A stretch of 64,000 bases of DNA from JBJTUH01 sp044346175 (GCA_044346175.1 JBIIZQ010000001.1:186001-250000); one strand, 5' to 3'. Positions 34,091 through 43,324 are shown, counted from the first letter of the stretch. Numbers and translations: made by a program. The notes: generated by a model from the sequence alone, not told the origin.

Positions 34091-36583
34091 TTACAAGGCA
34101 GTATGAGCTTTAAAACTACGCCGTGCCTCATAAAGAGGCGTACGCCAAGCCTTGACGAGTGTATCACAAGCGGTGGTGTGTGCTTGTGAACCTTCAGCTG
34201 TTGTCAAACGAAGTTCACCGCTGGTATCTAACACGCCTAATACCTGAAGCGATACGCCTAAATCTGTAGGCATTTGGGTAAGTCGTACTTGAAGTGCTTG
34301 CAGTTGCTCAGTGGTACCACTGACAATATAACATCCTGCGGTCTCTCCAAAACAGGCTTTATCTAAACGCCCGTCCGCCTGTGTGAGGAAGGTTTCAGGC
34401 AGTGTTAAGCTTAAGCCTAAAGAGGTTTCACATGCTTTGTCGGCAGTCATTGCATACTGAGGTGTTTTCAGGAGACACTCAGCAATCGTGACCAATACCC
34501 CGCCTAAAGAGACATCTTGTACACTGGCTAAGGCTTGTGCTGGTGCAAGCTCATTGACAAGTAAATGGACAAGTGCTGCTTCTGCATCAAGGTCAACCTC
34601 TGGGGGTTCGCCACACAATGGCTGTGCTTGGTACTGTTGGTACTCACTGCCACCAAGACTAGGGCTAAAACGACCCAATAGTGCGACTTGGTGTCCAGCC
34701 TGTTTAAACTCAGGCGTGAAGGTTTTCGTGACATCCTCAATCAGTCCAATCGTACCCACCACCAAGGAGGGTAAAATGGCACTGCCAGCTTCGGTGGTGT
34801 TATACAAACTACAGTTGCCTCCTGTTACGGGAGCATCAAAGGCGAGGCAGGCTTCTTTCATACCTTCCACAGAATGGAAAAGCTGGTAGTAAACATCGGC
34901 CGTTTCGGGGTCGCCGTAGTTCAGGTTATCCGTAACCCCGAGCGGTAAACATCCTGTCGCAGCGAGGTTACGTGCCGACTCACTCAATACGTTTTTACTA
35001 CCCGAATAAGGGTTGAGTGCTACATGACGAGCATTCCCCCCTAACGTAACCCCCAGTCCTTTCCCTGTAAAGGTTTGGGTGGCAGGGTGCCGTAATTCAA
35101 TAACACCAGAGGTGTTAGCTTCTGAACTTAAACGGGTTCCGTTACGAACGTGGCGGTCATACTGGCTGTAAATGGCTTCAGGGTGAATGATATTGGAACG
35201 TTCCAACATGGCTACTAAAGTGGGTAAAACAGCTTCAGGAGTAAGGTCAGAGAGGGTTGCCTCAGGCGATGTTTCACGCCGCACTTTTAAAGCCTGAGGC
35301 TCTTCGGGGACGGTGACAGGGATGAACTGTGGGGCATCATCGGTTAAAAGGGTGGCAGGGATTTGTGCCACCAAACGCTCCCCTTGCATGATTTCCACCA
35401 AGCCTGTATCAGTGACCTCACCGACCACACAGCAAGGCACACCCCATTTACGGAAAATCTTGAAGATTTCTTCCGTGCGGTGACGGTCAACCACAAAGAG
35501 CATACGCTCTTGAGATTCAGACAACAAAAACTCAAAAGGTTGCATGTTCGGCTCACGTGCAGGAATCAAGTTGAGGTCAACTTTCATGCCTGTACCACCT
35601 TTGGCTGACATTTCAGCCGCACCACAGGTAATACCTGCTGCCCCCATATCTTGGGCTGCAACAATCGCTCCTGTTTTGAACGCCTCTAAACACGCTTCCA
35701 TAAGCACTTTTTCAGCGAAGGGGTCTCCTACCTGAACCGCAGGACGGTCTTCAGAGGCTTTTTCTTCATCCAAACTACGACTGGCAAAGGAAGCCCCGCC
35801 AATCCCATCTTTTCCTGTGGGAGAGCCTGCATACACAACAGGATTTCCGATACCCTCCACCTTAGAACTCATCATACCCTCGGGTTCAATCATCCCCACA
35901 CTCATGGCATTTACGAGTGGGTTCCCTTTGTAGCTGTCATCAAAAAATACGTCGCCGCCAATGGTGGGAATCCCCATACAATTACCGTAATGTGCAATAC
36001 CATGCACGGCATGACGGATGAGGTATTGGCTCCGAGGATGGTCTGTGGGGCCGAAACGAAGGGCATTTAAGTTGGCAATGGGGCGGGCGTTCATCGTAAA
36101 AATATCCCGTAAAATTCCCCCTACCCCAGTGGCAGCTCCGTGATAGGGTTCAACCGCTGTAGGGTGGTTATGGCTCTCAACTTTAAAGGTAACATCGAGT
36201 CCTTCTTCAATACGAATCACACCTGCGTTTTCACCAGGCCCTTGCACCACACGTTCGCCAGTGACAGGAAGCTTTTTCAGTAAGTGGCGTGTGTGTTTGT
36301 AGGCACAGTGTTCACTCCATAAAGCACTGAACATACACAATTCTTCAAAATTAGGGCTTCTGCCAAGATGCTTTACAATAAGGGCATATTCTACAGGGCG
36401 GATATTAAGTTGTTGTAGCTGATGGTGTAACTGCTCTGAAATTTCAGGGACGGCGATGGTTTCTCCTTGGACAACCCCAGGAGCCTTCATCATGACTTCC
36501 AAATACACAGGTGTATTGGAAGCGATATCTTGTGAAGGGCTTATTGCATCAACCGTACAGCTTGAGTTACTGAGCATCATCAT
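34091..36583 (-). CDS. purL: Phosphoribosylformylglycinamidine synthase subunit PurL
   Basis: ATP-dependent conversion of FGAR to FGAM, using ammonia from the PurQ glutaminase. The small-type PurL (usually ~740 residues) is recognised by MFSALWSEHCAYKHTR, the ATP/Mg block VTFKVESHNHPTAVEPYHGAATG, the second half TGGNCSLYNTTE, and the C-terminal AIRS-like domain. At 830 residues it carries an N-terminal lead of about 45 residues and a slightly longer tail. It begins with three adjacent ATG codons. An internal Met-Met pair 30 codons in could be the real start. purQ and purS, the expected partners, are not in this window. purF follows on the same strand. Confidence 0.96.
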   Translation of the reverse strand: MMMLSNSSCTVDAISPSQDIASNTPVYLEVMMKAPGVVQGETIAVPEISEQLHHQLQQLNIRPVEYALIVKHLGRSPNFEELCMFSALWSEHCAYKHTRHLLKKLPVTGERVVQGPGENAGVIRIEEGLDVTFKVESHNHPTAVEPYHGAATGVGGILRDIFTMNARPIANLNALRFGPTDHPRSQYLIRHAVHGIAHYGNCMGIPTIGGDVFFDDSYKGNPLVNAMSVGMIEPEGMMSSKVEGIGNPVVYAGSPTGKDGIGGASFASRSLDEEKASEDRPAVQVGDPFAEKVLMEACLEAFKTGAIVAAQDMGAAGITCGAAEMSAKGGTGMKVDLNLIPAREPNMQPFEFLLSESQERMLFVVDRHRTEEIFKIFRKWGVPCCVVGEVTDTGLVEIMQGERLVAQIPATLLTDDAPQFIPVTVPEEPQALKVRRETSPEATLSDLTPEAVLPTLVAMLERSNIIHPEAIYSQYDRHVRNGTRLSSEANTSGVIELRHPATQTFTGKGLGVTLGGNARHVALNPYSGSKNVLSESARNLAATGCLPLGVTDNLNYGDPETADVYYQLFHSVEGMKEACLAFDAPVTGGNCSLYNTTEAGSAILPSLVVGTIGLIEDVTKTFTPEFKQAGHQVALLGRFSPSLGGSEYQQYQAQPLCGEPPEVDLDAEAALVHLLVNELAPAQALASVQDVSLGGVLVTIAECLLKTPQYAMTADKACETSLGLSLTLPETFLTQADGRLDKACFGETAGCYIVSGTTEQLQALQVRLTQMPTDLGVSLQVLGVLDTSGELRLTTAEGSQAHTTACDTLVKAWRTPLYEARRSFKAHTAL

Positions 36584-37069
36584 AAGTAAGCCAATATCTT
36601 TCTAGTAGGGTGTTGTTTCCAAAAAAGAGAGGGTGTTTAACACAAAGGAGAGGTTGCAAAGGGCTTTTTTAAAGGTTTGAATATCGAGCGTTTTGCTTGT
36701 GCCACACACATGCACCGCACACACATTTAAAGAAGCGTAATATCTTTCTCATTGTTACGCAAACATGCTCCCCATGCCAACGATTCGTTACGATGAGGGT
36801 GTTTATTTTAAGTTCTCAAAAAGACAAACCCATAGGGCTTCTTTTTTGCCTTCTTCCTTCCGAACACAGGTCGGTATGAAGAAAGTATGAAGTATGTGTG
36901 CGTGAGGGATACCGATTTTCATCGGTATGACGTGTCCCCTAGGTCATCCTGCACGAAGTGGTAGGGCTTTCCTTGTACTGTTGGGGATACCGACTTGAAC
37001 GTTATGGCATGACGGCGGTTGACATGTACCTTAACAACCCTAATAAGCCTGCTCAAATGCACCCATCAC
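36584..37069. other. Intergenic region between dnaB and purL
   Basis: About 485 bases between two minus-strand genes. It contains a REP-like copy (36850-36995), the shared flank GATGAG/GTGTTTATTTTA at 36791-36810, and a perfect 8-bp hairpin ATACCGAT (36909-36916) / ATCGGTAT (36921-36928). No gene was seen. A purine riboswitch consensus was looked for by eye before purL and not found. Confidence 0.55.
36850..36995 (-). repeat. REP-like intergenic repeat, copy D
   Basis: On the minus strand it contains GGAAAGCCCTACCACTTCGTG followed by CAGGATGA, matching the core of copy E, and an ATACCGAT/ATCGGTAT palindrome in place of the CCGACxxxxGTCGG palindrome of copies B and C. It is more diverged than the others. 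Confidence 0.6.
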
Positions 37070-38938
37070 CTAGAAAGTTCGGGTTCGGATTTCTTTGGGG
37101 TTTACAAATTTGGCAACATTCTTTTTAAACAGAAGCTCAAACTCCCCCACAGGACCATTTCTCTGTTTGGCAATAATAATATCGGCAAAGCCAGGGCGTT
37201 CGGAATCCTTATTATAGTACTCATCCCGATAGATAAACATGACCAAATCGGCATCTTGTTCAATAGAGCCTGACTCTCGCAAGTCACTTAACATGGGTTT
37301 TTTATCAATCCGACTCTCAACCGCTCGAGACAGCTGAGACAAAGCCATGACGGGTACTTTAAACTCACGGGCCAAGGCCTTGAGTCCCCGAGAGATAGAT
37401 GAAACTTCCTGCTGACGGTTTTCGCCACCCCCACTACTACTCCGAGATTCCATCAGTTGCAAGTAGTCAATCACAATTAAGCCCATTTGGTCGATACGGT
37501 GTTCAAGCATGACTTTACGCATTTTGGCTCGAATATCCATCACTGAAATACCAGGTGAATCATCGATAAAAATAGGGGCATCTCCTAAACGACCCATGGC
37601 TGCTGAAAGTTGCTGAAAGTCATACTCTTGTAAGTCGCCAGTACGGATGCGCTGCTGGTCAATGCCAGCTTCTGCACACAGCATACGAGTAATGACGCTT
37701 TCCTTACTCATCTCAAGACTAAACATCATGACGGGTTTCTGTGCTATCAGGGCAACATTGCTCAGGATGTTCAAACAAAAGGCAGTTTTTCCCATCGAGG
37801 GACGTGCGGCTAAAATCACAAGGTCACTCGGCTGTAACCCACTGGTGTATTGATTGAGTTCGTAAAAGCCAGTGTCTACTCCCATTAAGGAGCCTTTGTT
37901 TTGGAAACGCTCTTCAATTTGTTCAAATGTGATAGGTAAAATATCTCTGACATGAGCCACCGAGCTATCACCACCTGAACGTGCCAACTCAAAAAGTGCC
38001 TGCTGGGCGACATCTAAAGCGGCTTCACCGTCATGCGATTCATAGCCCATGAAGGCCATTTCCTGCCCTAAACGTATGACGGTCCGCAAAATAGATTTAT
38101 TCCGAACAACTTTGGCATGAGATACCACGTTTTCTGTCGTGACAACCATCAAGGAAAGGTCGTTAATATACGCACGTCCTCCAACAAGGTCGAGGTCATC
38201 GCTTTGGTCTAAAAATTCTGATACCGTGACAACATCCACAGGCTCCCCTCTTTCATAGAGGGTTCTTAACGCCTCAAAGAGAACGGCATGGGGTTTACGA
38301 TAAAAATCTTTAGGCTTTAGGAGCTCAACAATTTTACCGAGTGAGTCGGGGTCTACGAGAATGGCACCAAGAATCGCCTGTTCTGCTTCTAGGTTTGCCG
38401 GGGGATGTCTAAAGCTACTTCGCTCATCGCCCATGCCAGAGGGCTGTAGGAGGGTATGAGGTGCATGCACTTGGGATGTAAGCCAAGCCGTATCGGCAGA
38501 CGCTTTTCCTTGTTGACGCAGTGTGTCTGTGATGGCTTGAAGTCGTTCACCTACTTTGACCATGCCTGTCGTGAGTGCTTCAGAGGTATGGGAGGATGGA
38601 TGCTCCTCTGAAAGACTGGGTTGCTTTAACTGTGTGGCAATTGTATCAAGGGATTGTACCCACGCATCATCATCCTCATCTGTTTCTTGGTTGGCTTCAG
38701 CTTCGTTTTCAGAGATGTATGCTGGGGGTGGATACGCTTCAGTGTCGATGTGCGGCACGTGTGCTACGTGTTCTTGAAATTGCGAAAAATCGCCAAAAAA
38801 CATAGACTGCCCTTGGGTAGGCTCGTCTGGTAAAGTAGCTTTTGGTAAAGCGTGTAGGGGGACGTGCGACGGTGAGTGTCGCTCTTGGAAGTCCAAAGCG
38901 TCATCCCGATAAGGGTCTAAAGGAGGGCGGTTATCCAT
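37070..38938 (-). CDS. dnaB: Replicative DNA helicase DnaB with extended N-terminus
   Basis: Hexameric ATPase that unwinds DNA at the fork. The helical N-terminal DnaB domain begins at PPANLEAEQAILGAILVDPD. The RecA-like C-terminal domain has Walker A ARPSMGKTAFCLNI, the FSLEMSKE motif, Walker B LIVIDYLQLM and the loop LSRAVESR...SDLRESGSIEQDADLV. From the ATG at 38938 the protein has 622 residues, against about 450 normally. The extra ~185 N-terminal residues are acidic, Pro/Ser/His-rich and look disordered (ENEAEANQETDEDDDAW). A longer form from 38995 adds 19 residues. The lengthening parallels that of DnaG in this genome. No intein was seen. Confidence 0.96.
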   Translation of the reverse strand: MDNRPPLDPYRDDALDFQERHSPSHVPLHALPKATLPDEPTQGQSMFFGDFSQFQEHVAHVPHIDTEAYPPPAYISENEAEANQETDEDDDAWVQSLDTIATQLKQPSLSEEHPSSHTSEALTTGMVKVGERLQAITDTLRQQGKASADTAWLTSQVHAPHTLLQPSGMGDERSSFRHPPANLEAEQAILGAILVDPDSLGKIVELLKPKDFYRKPHAVLFEALRTLYERGEPVDVVTVSEFLDQSDDLDLVGGRAYINDLSLMVVTTENVVSHAKVVRNKSILRTVIRLGQEMAFMGYESHDGEAALDVAQQALFELARSGGDSSVAHVRDILPITFEQIEERFQNKGSLMGVDTGFYELNQYTSGLQPSDLVILAARPSMGKTAFCLNILSNVALIAQKPVMMFSLEMSKESVITRMLCAEAGIDQQRIRTGDLQEYDFQQLSAAMGRLGDAPIFIDDSPGISVMDIRAKMRKVMLEHRIDQMGLIVIDYLQLMESRSSSGGGENRQQEVSSISRGLKALAREFKVPVMALSQLSRAVESRIDKKPMLSDLRESGSIEQDADLVMFIYRDEYYNKDSERPGFADIIIAKQRNGPVGEFELLFKKNVAKFVNPKEIRTRTF

Positions 38939-39022
38939 GGGGTTGTATGTCCAGTGGTGTTGATTGATACTTTTTAGTGTAACACTAAGAAACATAAAAT
39001 AGGGAACTCACCCCCCGTACTT

Positions 39023-40294
39023 TTAATAATCATCCCATAGTCCGTACTCATACAACCAATATTTAGGAACAGGACGCTGTTTTTTGCCTCGTCGCTCATC
39101 TGTATGGCTTGTCACATGGCGTTTGTCCGTACTGTTTGTGAGTACCTCGGGTGACTTTTTCACCGTGGCAATCCAACCATTGAGTGTACCAATTTGCTTT
39201 AAAATATCAGCATGAGCCTGTAGGTTATCTCCAAGGAGGGTGTTCGTTTTTCGTTTCATGTGGTACATCCAAAACCCATGGAAGGTCTCATCAAGTGGGA
39301 AAGGCTTGCGGGTAAAGGGGTCAGGGATGCGGAATGACCTCACAGCGTAAATAATTTCTTCGTTGCTGTGAGCTTTAAACCCTAAGGGCATCACATCATA
39401 CGCTCGGGGTTGTAGGCGGATACTCTGTGATGTGAAAGGTGCTTCAAAACGTTTCCAAAGTTCTGGATAGACCCATATGGAGCCTGTTTGACGGTCATAG
39501 AGGAGCATGTCTGTCCCTGTGGGGGTTTCATGTAGTACGCCTTTTCTGGTTCGTAACAAAAGTAACTGTCCATTAGGCGACCAGTCAACAGGTACAAGCG
39601 TTTGAAACGAGAAGTGCTTCTTTTCGGCATCTCCAGCACCTAAAACACGTTGGCGAAAGGGTGCCATTTTGACGGGGTCAAGATAATCCAGAAAGGCACG
39701 AGAGCTTTGGTTGATGGCAGGTAGGCTGGGTGTCACTAAATGTCTTGGGGTTTCCTCCAAGGGCATAGGCGTGAGGGGTAAGGTTTGCTGGAGCTGATAC
39801 ATGGCTTGTTGGCTTCCTGCCATGGGCATATAAGGCATCGGTAATTGATAAAGCTCTGCAACCACTTGCCGTTCACGAGGTAGAAACATGGTCTCGGTAT
39901 AAACATAACTTGTACGGTCAGGCGTAAAAAAGAGTGGCGAGCGTATCAGTCGTTTTTCTTCAATGCCCCATAAATTGTTAGGAACCCCTTGACCCGTACT
40001 GGGTTTACGGAAGCTAACGCTCCCTTCAGGGAAACTATGATTAGGGTTAGTGGTAGATAAGCTAGAGGCTTCCACACTTGTGGTGACTTCCCGCCAATAC
40101 TGGGGAGTCTGTGACTTGGGATTCCGCTTTGGGTCAAGGTAATAACAGCGTACATCATCGCCTGTTACGACTTTTTTGCCAGCAGGAACCTTCCCTATGA
40201 CCATCTCAGCTTGTGTCGGCATACCTAACATCAGCCCGATGTATAGGCACACCCCTATCAAAGCTCTGTAATGTATCCCTAGGCTAGAAAACAC
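39023..40294 (-). CDS. Exported protein with a possible propeller-like domain, unknown
   Basis: About 420 residues. The N-terminus reads as a signal peptide (HYRALIGVCLYIGLMLGMPT, cleavage near TQA). The mature part contains DVRCYYLDPKRNPKSQTPQY near its start, a segment VDWSPNGQLLLLRTRKG like a TolB/WD-type blade, then MLLYDRQTGSIWVYPELW, and a basic C-terminus ending KYWLYEYGLWDDY. The start is unsettled. A GTG at 40294 has GGGAG upstream at suitable spacing; a TTG at 40303 is closer to the same site. It has no operon partner, with dnaB 85 nt downstream on the same strand. Periplasmic or surface location is likely; function is unknown. Confidence 0.6.
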   Translation of the reverse strand: MFSSLGIHYRALIGVCLYIGLMLGMPTQAEMVIGKVPAGKKVVTGDDVRCYYLDPKRNPKSQTPQYWREVTTSVEASSLSTTNPNHSFPEGSVSFRKPSTGQGVPNNLWGIEEKRLIRSPLFFTPDRTSYVYTETMFLPRERQVVAELYQLPMPYMPMAGSQQAMYQLQQTLPLTPMPLEETPRHLVTPSLPAINQSSRAFLDYLDPVKMAPFRQRVLGAGDAEKKHFSFQTLVPVDWSPNGQLLLLRTRKGVLHETPTGTDMLLYDRQTGSIWVYPELWKRFEAPFTSQSIRLQPRAYDVMPLGFKAHSNEEIIYAVRSFRIPDPFTRKPFPLDETFHGFWMYHMKRKTNTLLGDNLQAHADILKQIGTLNGWIATVKKSPEVLTNSTDKRHVTSHTDERRGKKQRPVPKYWLYEYGLWDDY

Positions 40295-40490
40295 GCAAGT
40301 CAACTCCCATTCATAACAGTGTTTATTGTCCTAAAATCAGTGAAGACCTGTCGTGTGCCTTCCTCTATAAGGTCGAACAACCTTACCTCTCACTAAGCCT
40401 TTCTCTTGAAGGATTCCTTTATAAAGAGGATATAAATTGATAAAAACAAGCATTTTGATGTAAAAAGCCCTTCACTCATGTATACTACCT

Positions 40491-40496
40491 ACCATA
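40491..40496 (+). promoter_or_regulatory. Possible -10 box of the YbjQ-M48 cassette
   Basis: TATACT at 40491-40496, preceded by a weak -35 (TGTAAA) at 17-nt spacing. It lies about 100 nt before the YbjQ start and just upstream of the tandem repeats at 40538-40574. Confidence 0.3.
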
Positions 40497-40537
40497 GGAT
40501 GTCGTGCTTCGGCTAAGTAGCCTATCAAAGTATTTTT

Positions 40538-40574
40538 TTATGACAGTTTTCTTATGACAGTTTTCTTATGACAG
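40538..40574 (+). repeat. 14-bp tandem repeat in the ybjQ leader
   Basis: TTATGACAGTTTTC at 40538-40551 and 40552-40565, then a partial third unit TTATGACAG (40566-40574). It ends 13 nt before the ribosome binding site AAGGAG (40587-40592). Such a repeat can vary in copy number and change leader length. Confidence 0.75.
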
Positions 40575-40599
40575 GTTTTGGTATGGAAGGAGAATGATT

Positions 40600-40944
40600 A
40601 TGGTATTTGGTCGGACTTCAGAGATGATTATCACCACGATTGACCATGTTCCTAATGCAACCATTGAGGAACATTTTGGGATGGTGAGTGGTAGCGTTGT
40701 TCGGAGTAAACATTTTGGGACGGATATGTTTGCGGGGTTAAAAAACCTTGTTGGAGGCGAATTAGAAGGTTACACCAAACTTCTGAACGAAACACGCCAG
40801 CAAGCCCTTGAGCGTTTAGCTGACAATGCTCGTATGTTAGGTGCCAATGCTGTGGTCAATGTTCGTCTGGAAAGTAGTAGCGTTGCCGCAGGTGCTGCAG
40901 AGCTATATGCTTATGGTACCGCCGTGAAAGTCGTTTTTCAGTAA
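40600..40944 (+). CDS. YbjQ/UPF0145 family protein
   Basis: A 114-residue protein of the YbjQ (UPF0145) family, a pentameric or decameric fold sometimes called a putative heavy-metal-binding domain. The typical opening MIITTIDHVPNATIEEHFGMVSG, the RSKHFGTDMFAGLKNLVGGELEGYT block, and LGANAVVNVRLESSSV with AYGTAVKV are all present. AAGGAG at 40587-40592 favours the ATG at 40600 (7-nt spacing) over the one at 40594. It is followed by a membrane-anchored YbjQ-like protein and an M48 protease on the same strand. A hairpin with a T-run lies directly after this gene, which may make it the most abundant product. Confidence 0.88.
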   Translation: MVFGRTSEMIITTIDHVPNATIEEHFGMVSGSVVRSKHFGTDMFAGLKNLVGGELEGYTKLLNETRQQALERLADNARMLGANAVVNVRLESSSVAAGAAELYAYGTAVKVVFQ

Positions 40945-40971
40945 GTGTTTTTAAGTGTTTTTAAGTTCTTT

Positions 40972-40995
40972 TGGGGGTTCCCCACTTTTATTTTT
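40972..40995 (+). terminator. Terminator or attenuator after ybjQ
   Basis: TGGGG (40972-40976) / CCCCA (40980-40984), 3-nt loop, followed by CTTTTATTTTT. The stem is short but the T-run is strong. Upstream, AAGTGTTTTT is repeated twice. Confidence 0.6.
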
Positions 40996-41073
40996 GAAAA
41001 TTTGTACCTGTGCCAATGGGCTTAAGGTGCTTTGAGATTTTTTGTTCGTCTTCATTTCTGGAAAGTTCGTACT

Positions 41074-41712
41074 ATGAACCTTTCAACACGCCAACGTATT
41101 ACTAGGCACCGTCTATTCATGCCCTTCCTTGTCGGTTTAGCCTTTTTGGCTGTAAGTAGCTTAGGGCTTTACGCTTTTGCCCAAGGTGACACCGAGGGGA
41201 GTCGTACCGTAAAACATCTGGGGAATGGTATTCAGTTAGGGTTTTTTATACTCTCTGTTTTACTTGGTATTACGGTAGGGAGTTATTTGGAGTGGCGGCA
41301 CATTCAAAGTTTAAAGCTACGTGAAGCTGCTTGGAGCCATGTACCTGCTGTACCCCTAGACTACAAACATGCACTAGAGCCTAATGAGCGTGTTGAGAAA
41401 ATAACTTTTGTCTCAGGTCAAGTCGTGCTTACCGATGATACCGCACGTGCCATATTGGCTGGGATATTAAGTATCTTTGGACTAAACCTCAAAACTTACG
41501 AACTCCTCATGGAACGTGCAAGACGAGAAGCGACCCTACGCATGAAGGAGTCGGCACCTGAAGGAACCCATATTATTACAAACCTCCATTACCTCAGTGG
41601 CAGCTTAGATGATGAAGAAAGTGACTCTAACAAAGAAAAGGGTGTTACTGCTCTTTGTGTCACGGCTTACGGCACTGCGATTCAAGTAGACCGTGCGGGT
41701 CTGTATAGTTAA
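41074..41712 (+). CDS. Membrane-anchored YbjQ-like protein
   Basis: A 212-residue protein. Two membrane spans near the N-terminus (FMPFLVGLAFLAVSSLGLYA and LGFFILSVLLGITVGSYL) precede a cytoplasmic domain whose ending resembles YbjQ: EATLRMKESAPEGTHIITNL followed by ALCVTAYGTAIQV, parallel to ALERLADNARMLGANAVVNV and AYGTAVKV of the preceding gene. The start is the ATG at 41074 with GGAAAG 10-15 nt upstream; an in-frame TTG at 41032 is less likely. It ends 23 nt before the M48 protease. It appears to be a divergent, membrane-bound copy of its neighbour's fold, inferred from motif similarity only. Confidence 0.65.
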   Translation: MNLSTRQRITRHRLFMPFLVGLAFLAVSSLGLYAFAQGDTEGSRTVKHLGNGIQLGFFILSVLLGITVGSYLEWRHIQSLKLREAAWSHVPAVPLDYKHALEPNERVEKITFVSGQVVLTDDTARAILAGILSIFGLNLKTYELLMERARREATLRMKESAPEGTHIITNLHYLSGSLDDEESDSNKEKGVTALCVTAYGTAIQVDRAGLYS

Positions 41713-41735
41713 CCAGTAAAGGAACGTTGTGCCTC

Positions 41736-42782
41736 ATGTTACGCATTCAACGTGAACCAACCCCTTTTCGTGACGCTGATGACCCCAACGCACACCGTGC
41801 GAACCCCCCTAGCCCTTCCTCTTATGTTGACCCCTTTGACATGTCAAGGCAAGCTCAGGGGAACACGTTTTTCCCCTCTGGTAAAACAAAGCTTAATGCT
41901 CTCAAGAAAGGCTTCAATTATGGGCGTATTAAGTTACCCGATATGGAAGACCCCTCTTTAGAAACAGCGTGGCGGCAGACGCTTTTACAGTTTTTACTGT
42001 GGTTTGTGGTCGGTCTTTTGGGTCTTTTGGGTATAGGGGCATGGGGAATTCAGTGGCTTGCTGACCATACACCGAATCATGTGAGAGTGGGTTTTGAGAA
42101 GGCGATTGCGAGTGTTTTTGAAGACGAACTCAAAGAAAATACCGTTCAGCCACAAGCCTATACGCCTGCACAACAACAAGCCATGATAAGGCTCAATCAA
42201 CTCTTGAAAGTACTACAAGCCAAAGAGTTACAGGACGATAAACGCTATCCCTTACAGATAACCATTGTTTTGCAAAAAGCCCCTTACCCTAATGCCTTTG
42301 CGGTACCGGGAGGGAAAATGATTATTACCACTGGACTCCTGCGCCTTGCGAAAAGACTCAAGCATTATGAACACGATGCACTAGGATTTATCTTGGCGCA
42401 TGAGTTAGGTCATTTTCGACATCGTGACCACTTGAAAGGACTGGGTTGGAAGCTCTTTACACTTTGTGTCCTTATACCCCTTCAAGCAACTGAGAGTATC
42501 GGCTTAATGAGCAATAATCAGTACAGTCAATGGCAAGAAACCGCCGCCGATGAGTATGCTCTTGCTTTAGTACAACGAAATGCCATGAATCCTGATGCGG
42601 GGATTGCATTTTTTCAAGCCATGGCACAGACAAGTCCTCCTGAAGATTGGAGTGACCATATCCTGTCCGACCATCCACCTACCAAGGCACGTATCCAGCA
42701 CCTTACACATCGTAAAGAAGTGTATCTCAAACTGAAAAGCCCCAAGCAACTGCAAATAGCGTTACTTGAGGCACTCCGATAA
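41736..42782 (+). CDS. M48-family zinc metallopeptidase, membrane-anchored
   Basis: A 348-residue protease of the HtpX/Oma1/BepA clan. An N-terminal Pro-rich cytoplasmic segment is followed by one span (LLQFLLWFVVGLLGLLGIGA) and a catalytic domain with NAFAVPGGKMIITTGLLRLA, the zinc site ILAHELGHFRHRDHLKG (HExxH, Glu as base) and the third ligand Glu in QETAADEYALALV. DHPPTKARIQHL near the end is typical of the family. The start is the ATG at 41736 with AAAGGA at 41717-41722. It shares an operon with two YbjQ-type proteins, suggesting a membrane quality-control or stress role. It converges with DUF2237, 11 bases between stops. Confidence 0.9.
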   Translation: MLRIQREPTPFRDADDPNAHRANPPSPSSYVDPFDMSRQAQGNTFFPSGKTKLNALKKGFNYGRIKLPDMEDPSLETAWRQTLLQFLLWFVVGLLGLLGIGAWGIQWLADHTPNHVRVGFEKAIASVFEDELKENTVQPQAYTPAQQQAMIRLNQLLKVLQAKELQDDKRYPLQITIVLQKAPYPNAFAVPGGKMIITTGLLRLAKRLKHYEHDALGFILAHELGHFRHRDHLKGLGWKLFTLCVLIPLQATESIGLMSNNQYSQWQETAADEYALALVQRNAMNPDAGIAFFQAMAQTSPPEDWSDHILSDHPPTKARIQHLTHRKEVYLKLKSPKQLQIALLEALR

Positions 42783-42793
42783 TGGCTTGTTGC

Positions 42794-43156
42794 CTAAGTG
42801 GCAAATTGCTGGAGGATTTCCAAGGGTACCACTTCGAGCATTTTTATGTGAGTTGCTTCTAGCACAACTTTTGGTGCGACACCTTCTTCGTAGGCTTCTT
42901 TCCAACGTAAGGCACACAAGCACCAACGGTCGCCAGGCTTCAAACCTGGGAACTGATACTCGGGGCGAGGGGTAGAAAGGTCATTCCCACGTGCTTTAGA
43001 AAATATCAAGAAGGCTTCCGTCATTTCAGCACACACAAGATGAAGCCCAGAGTCTTCAGCACCCGTGTTACAGCATCCATCACGAAAAAAGCCCGTCATA
43101 GGCATCCAAGAGCAAGGAATTAAAGATTGTCCGAAGACATTTTTAGCCGTATTCAT
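42794..43156 (-). CDS. DUF2237 family protein
   Basis: A 120-residue conserved protein of unknown function. The family is recognised by MTGFFRDGCCNTGAEDSGLH, VCAEMTEAFLIFSKARGNDL, STPRPEYQFPGLKPGDRWCL and CALRWKEAYEEGVAPKVVLE with ATHIKMLEVV. Conserved Cys, Asp and Trp residues suggest an enzyme or binding pocket, though no activity is established that I know. It may be the last member of the purH-DUF3326-tktA-oppD row, with a 168-nt gap from the ATPase gene. Confidence 0.9.
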   Translation of the reverse strand: MNTAKNVFGQSLIPCSWMPMTGFFRDGCCNTGAEDSGLHLVCAEMTEAFLIFSKARGNDLSTPRPEYQFPGLKPGDRWCLCALRWKEAYEEGVAPKVVLEATHIKMLEVVPLEILQQFAT

Positions 43157-43324
43157 AAACCACGTACCACACTTTCACAACACCATCACAACAACAAACG
43201 CACACCAGTGCCTGTAGCACCTTATGTTAACCAACGCATTCACAAAACTTACGATGACTTGCTTTTAATGGTTTTTGCCATGGCTAGCAAGGGTTAGCAA
43301 GCGTACCCCTTGCCAGACTTAGAC

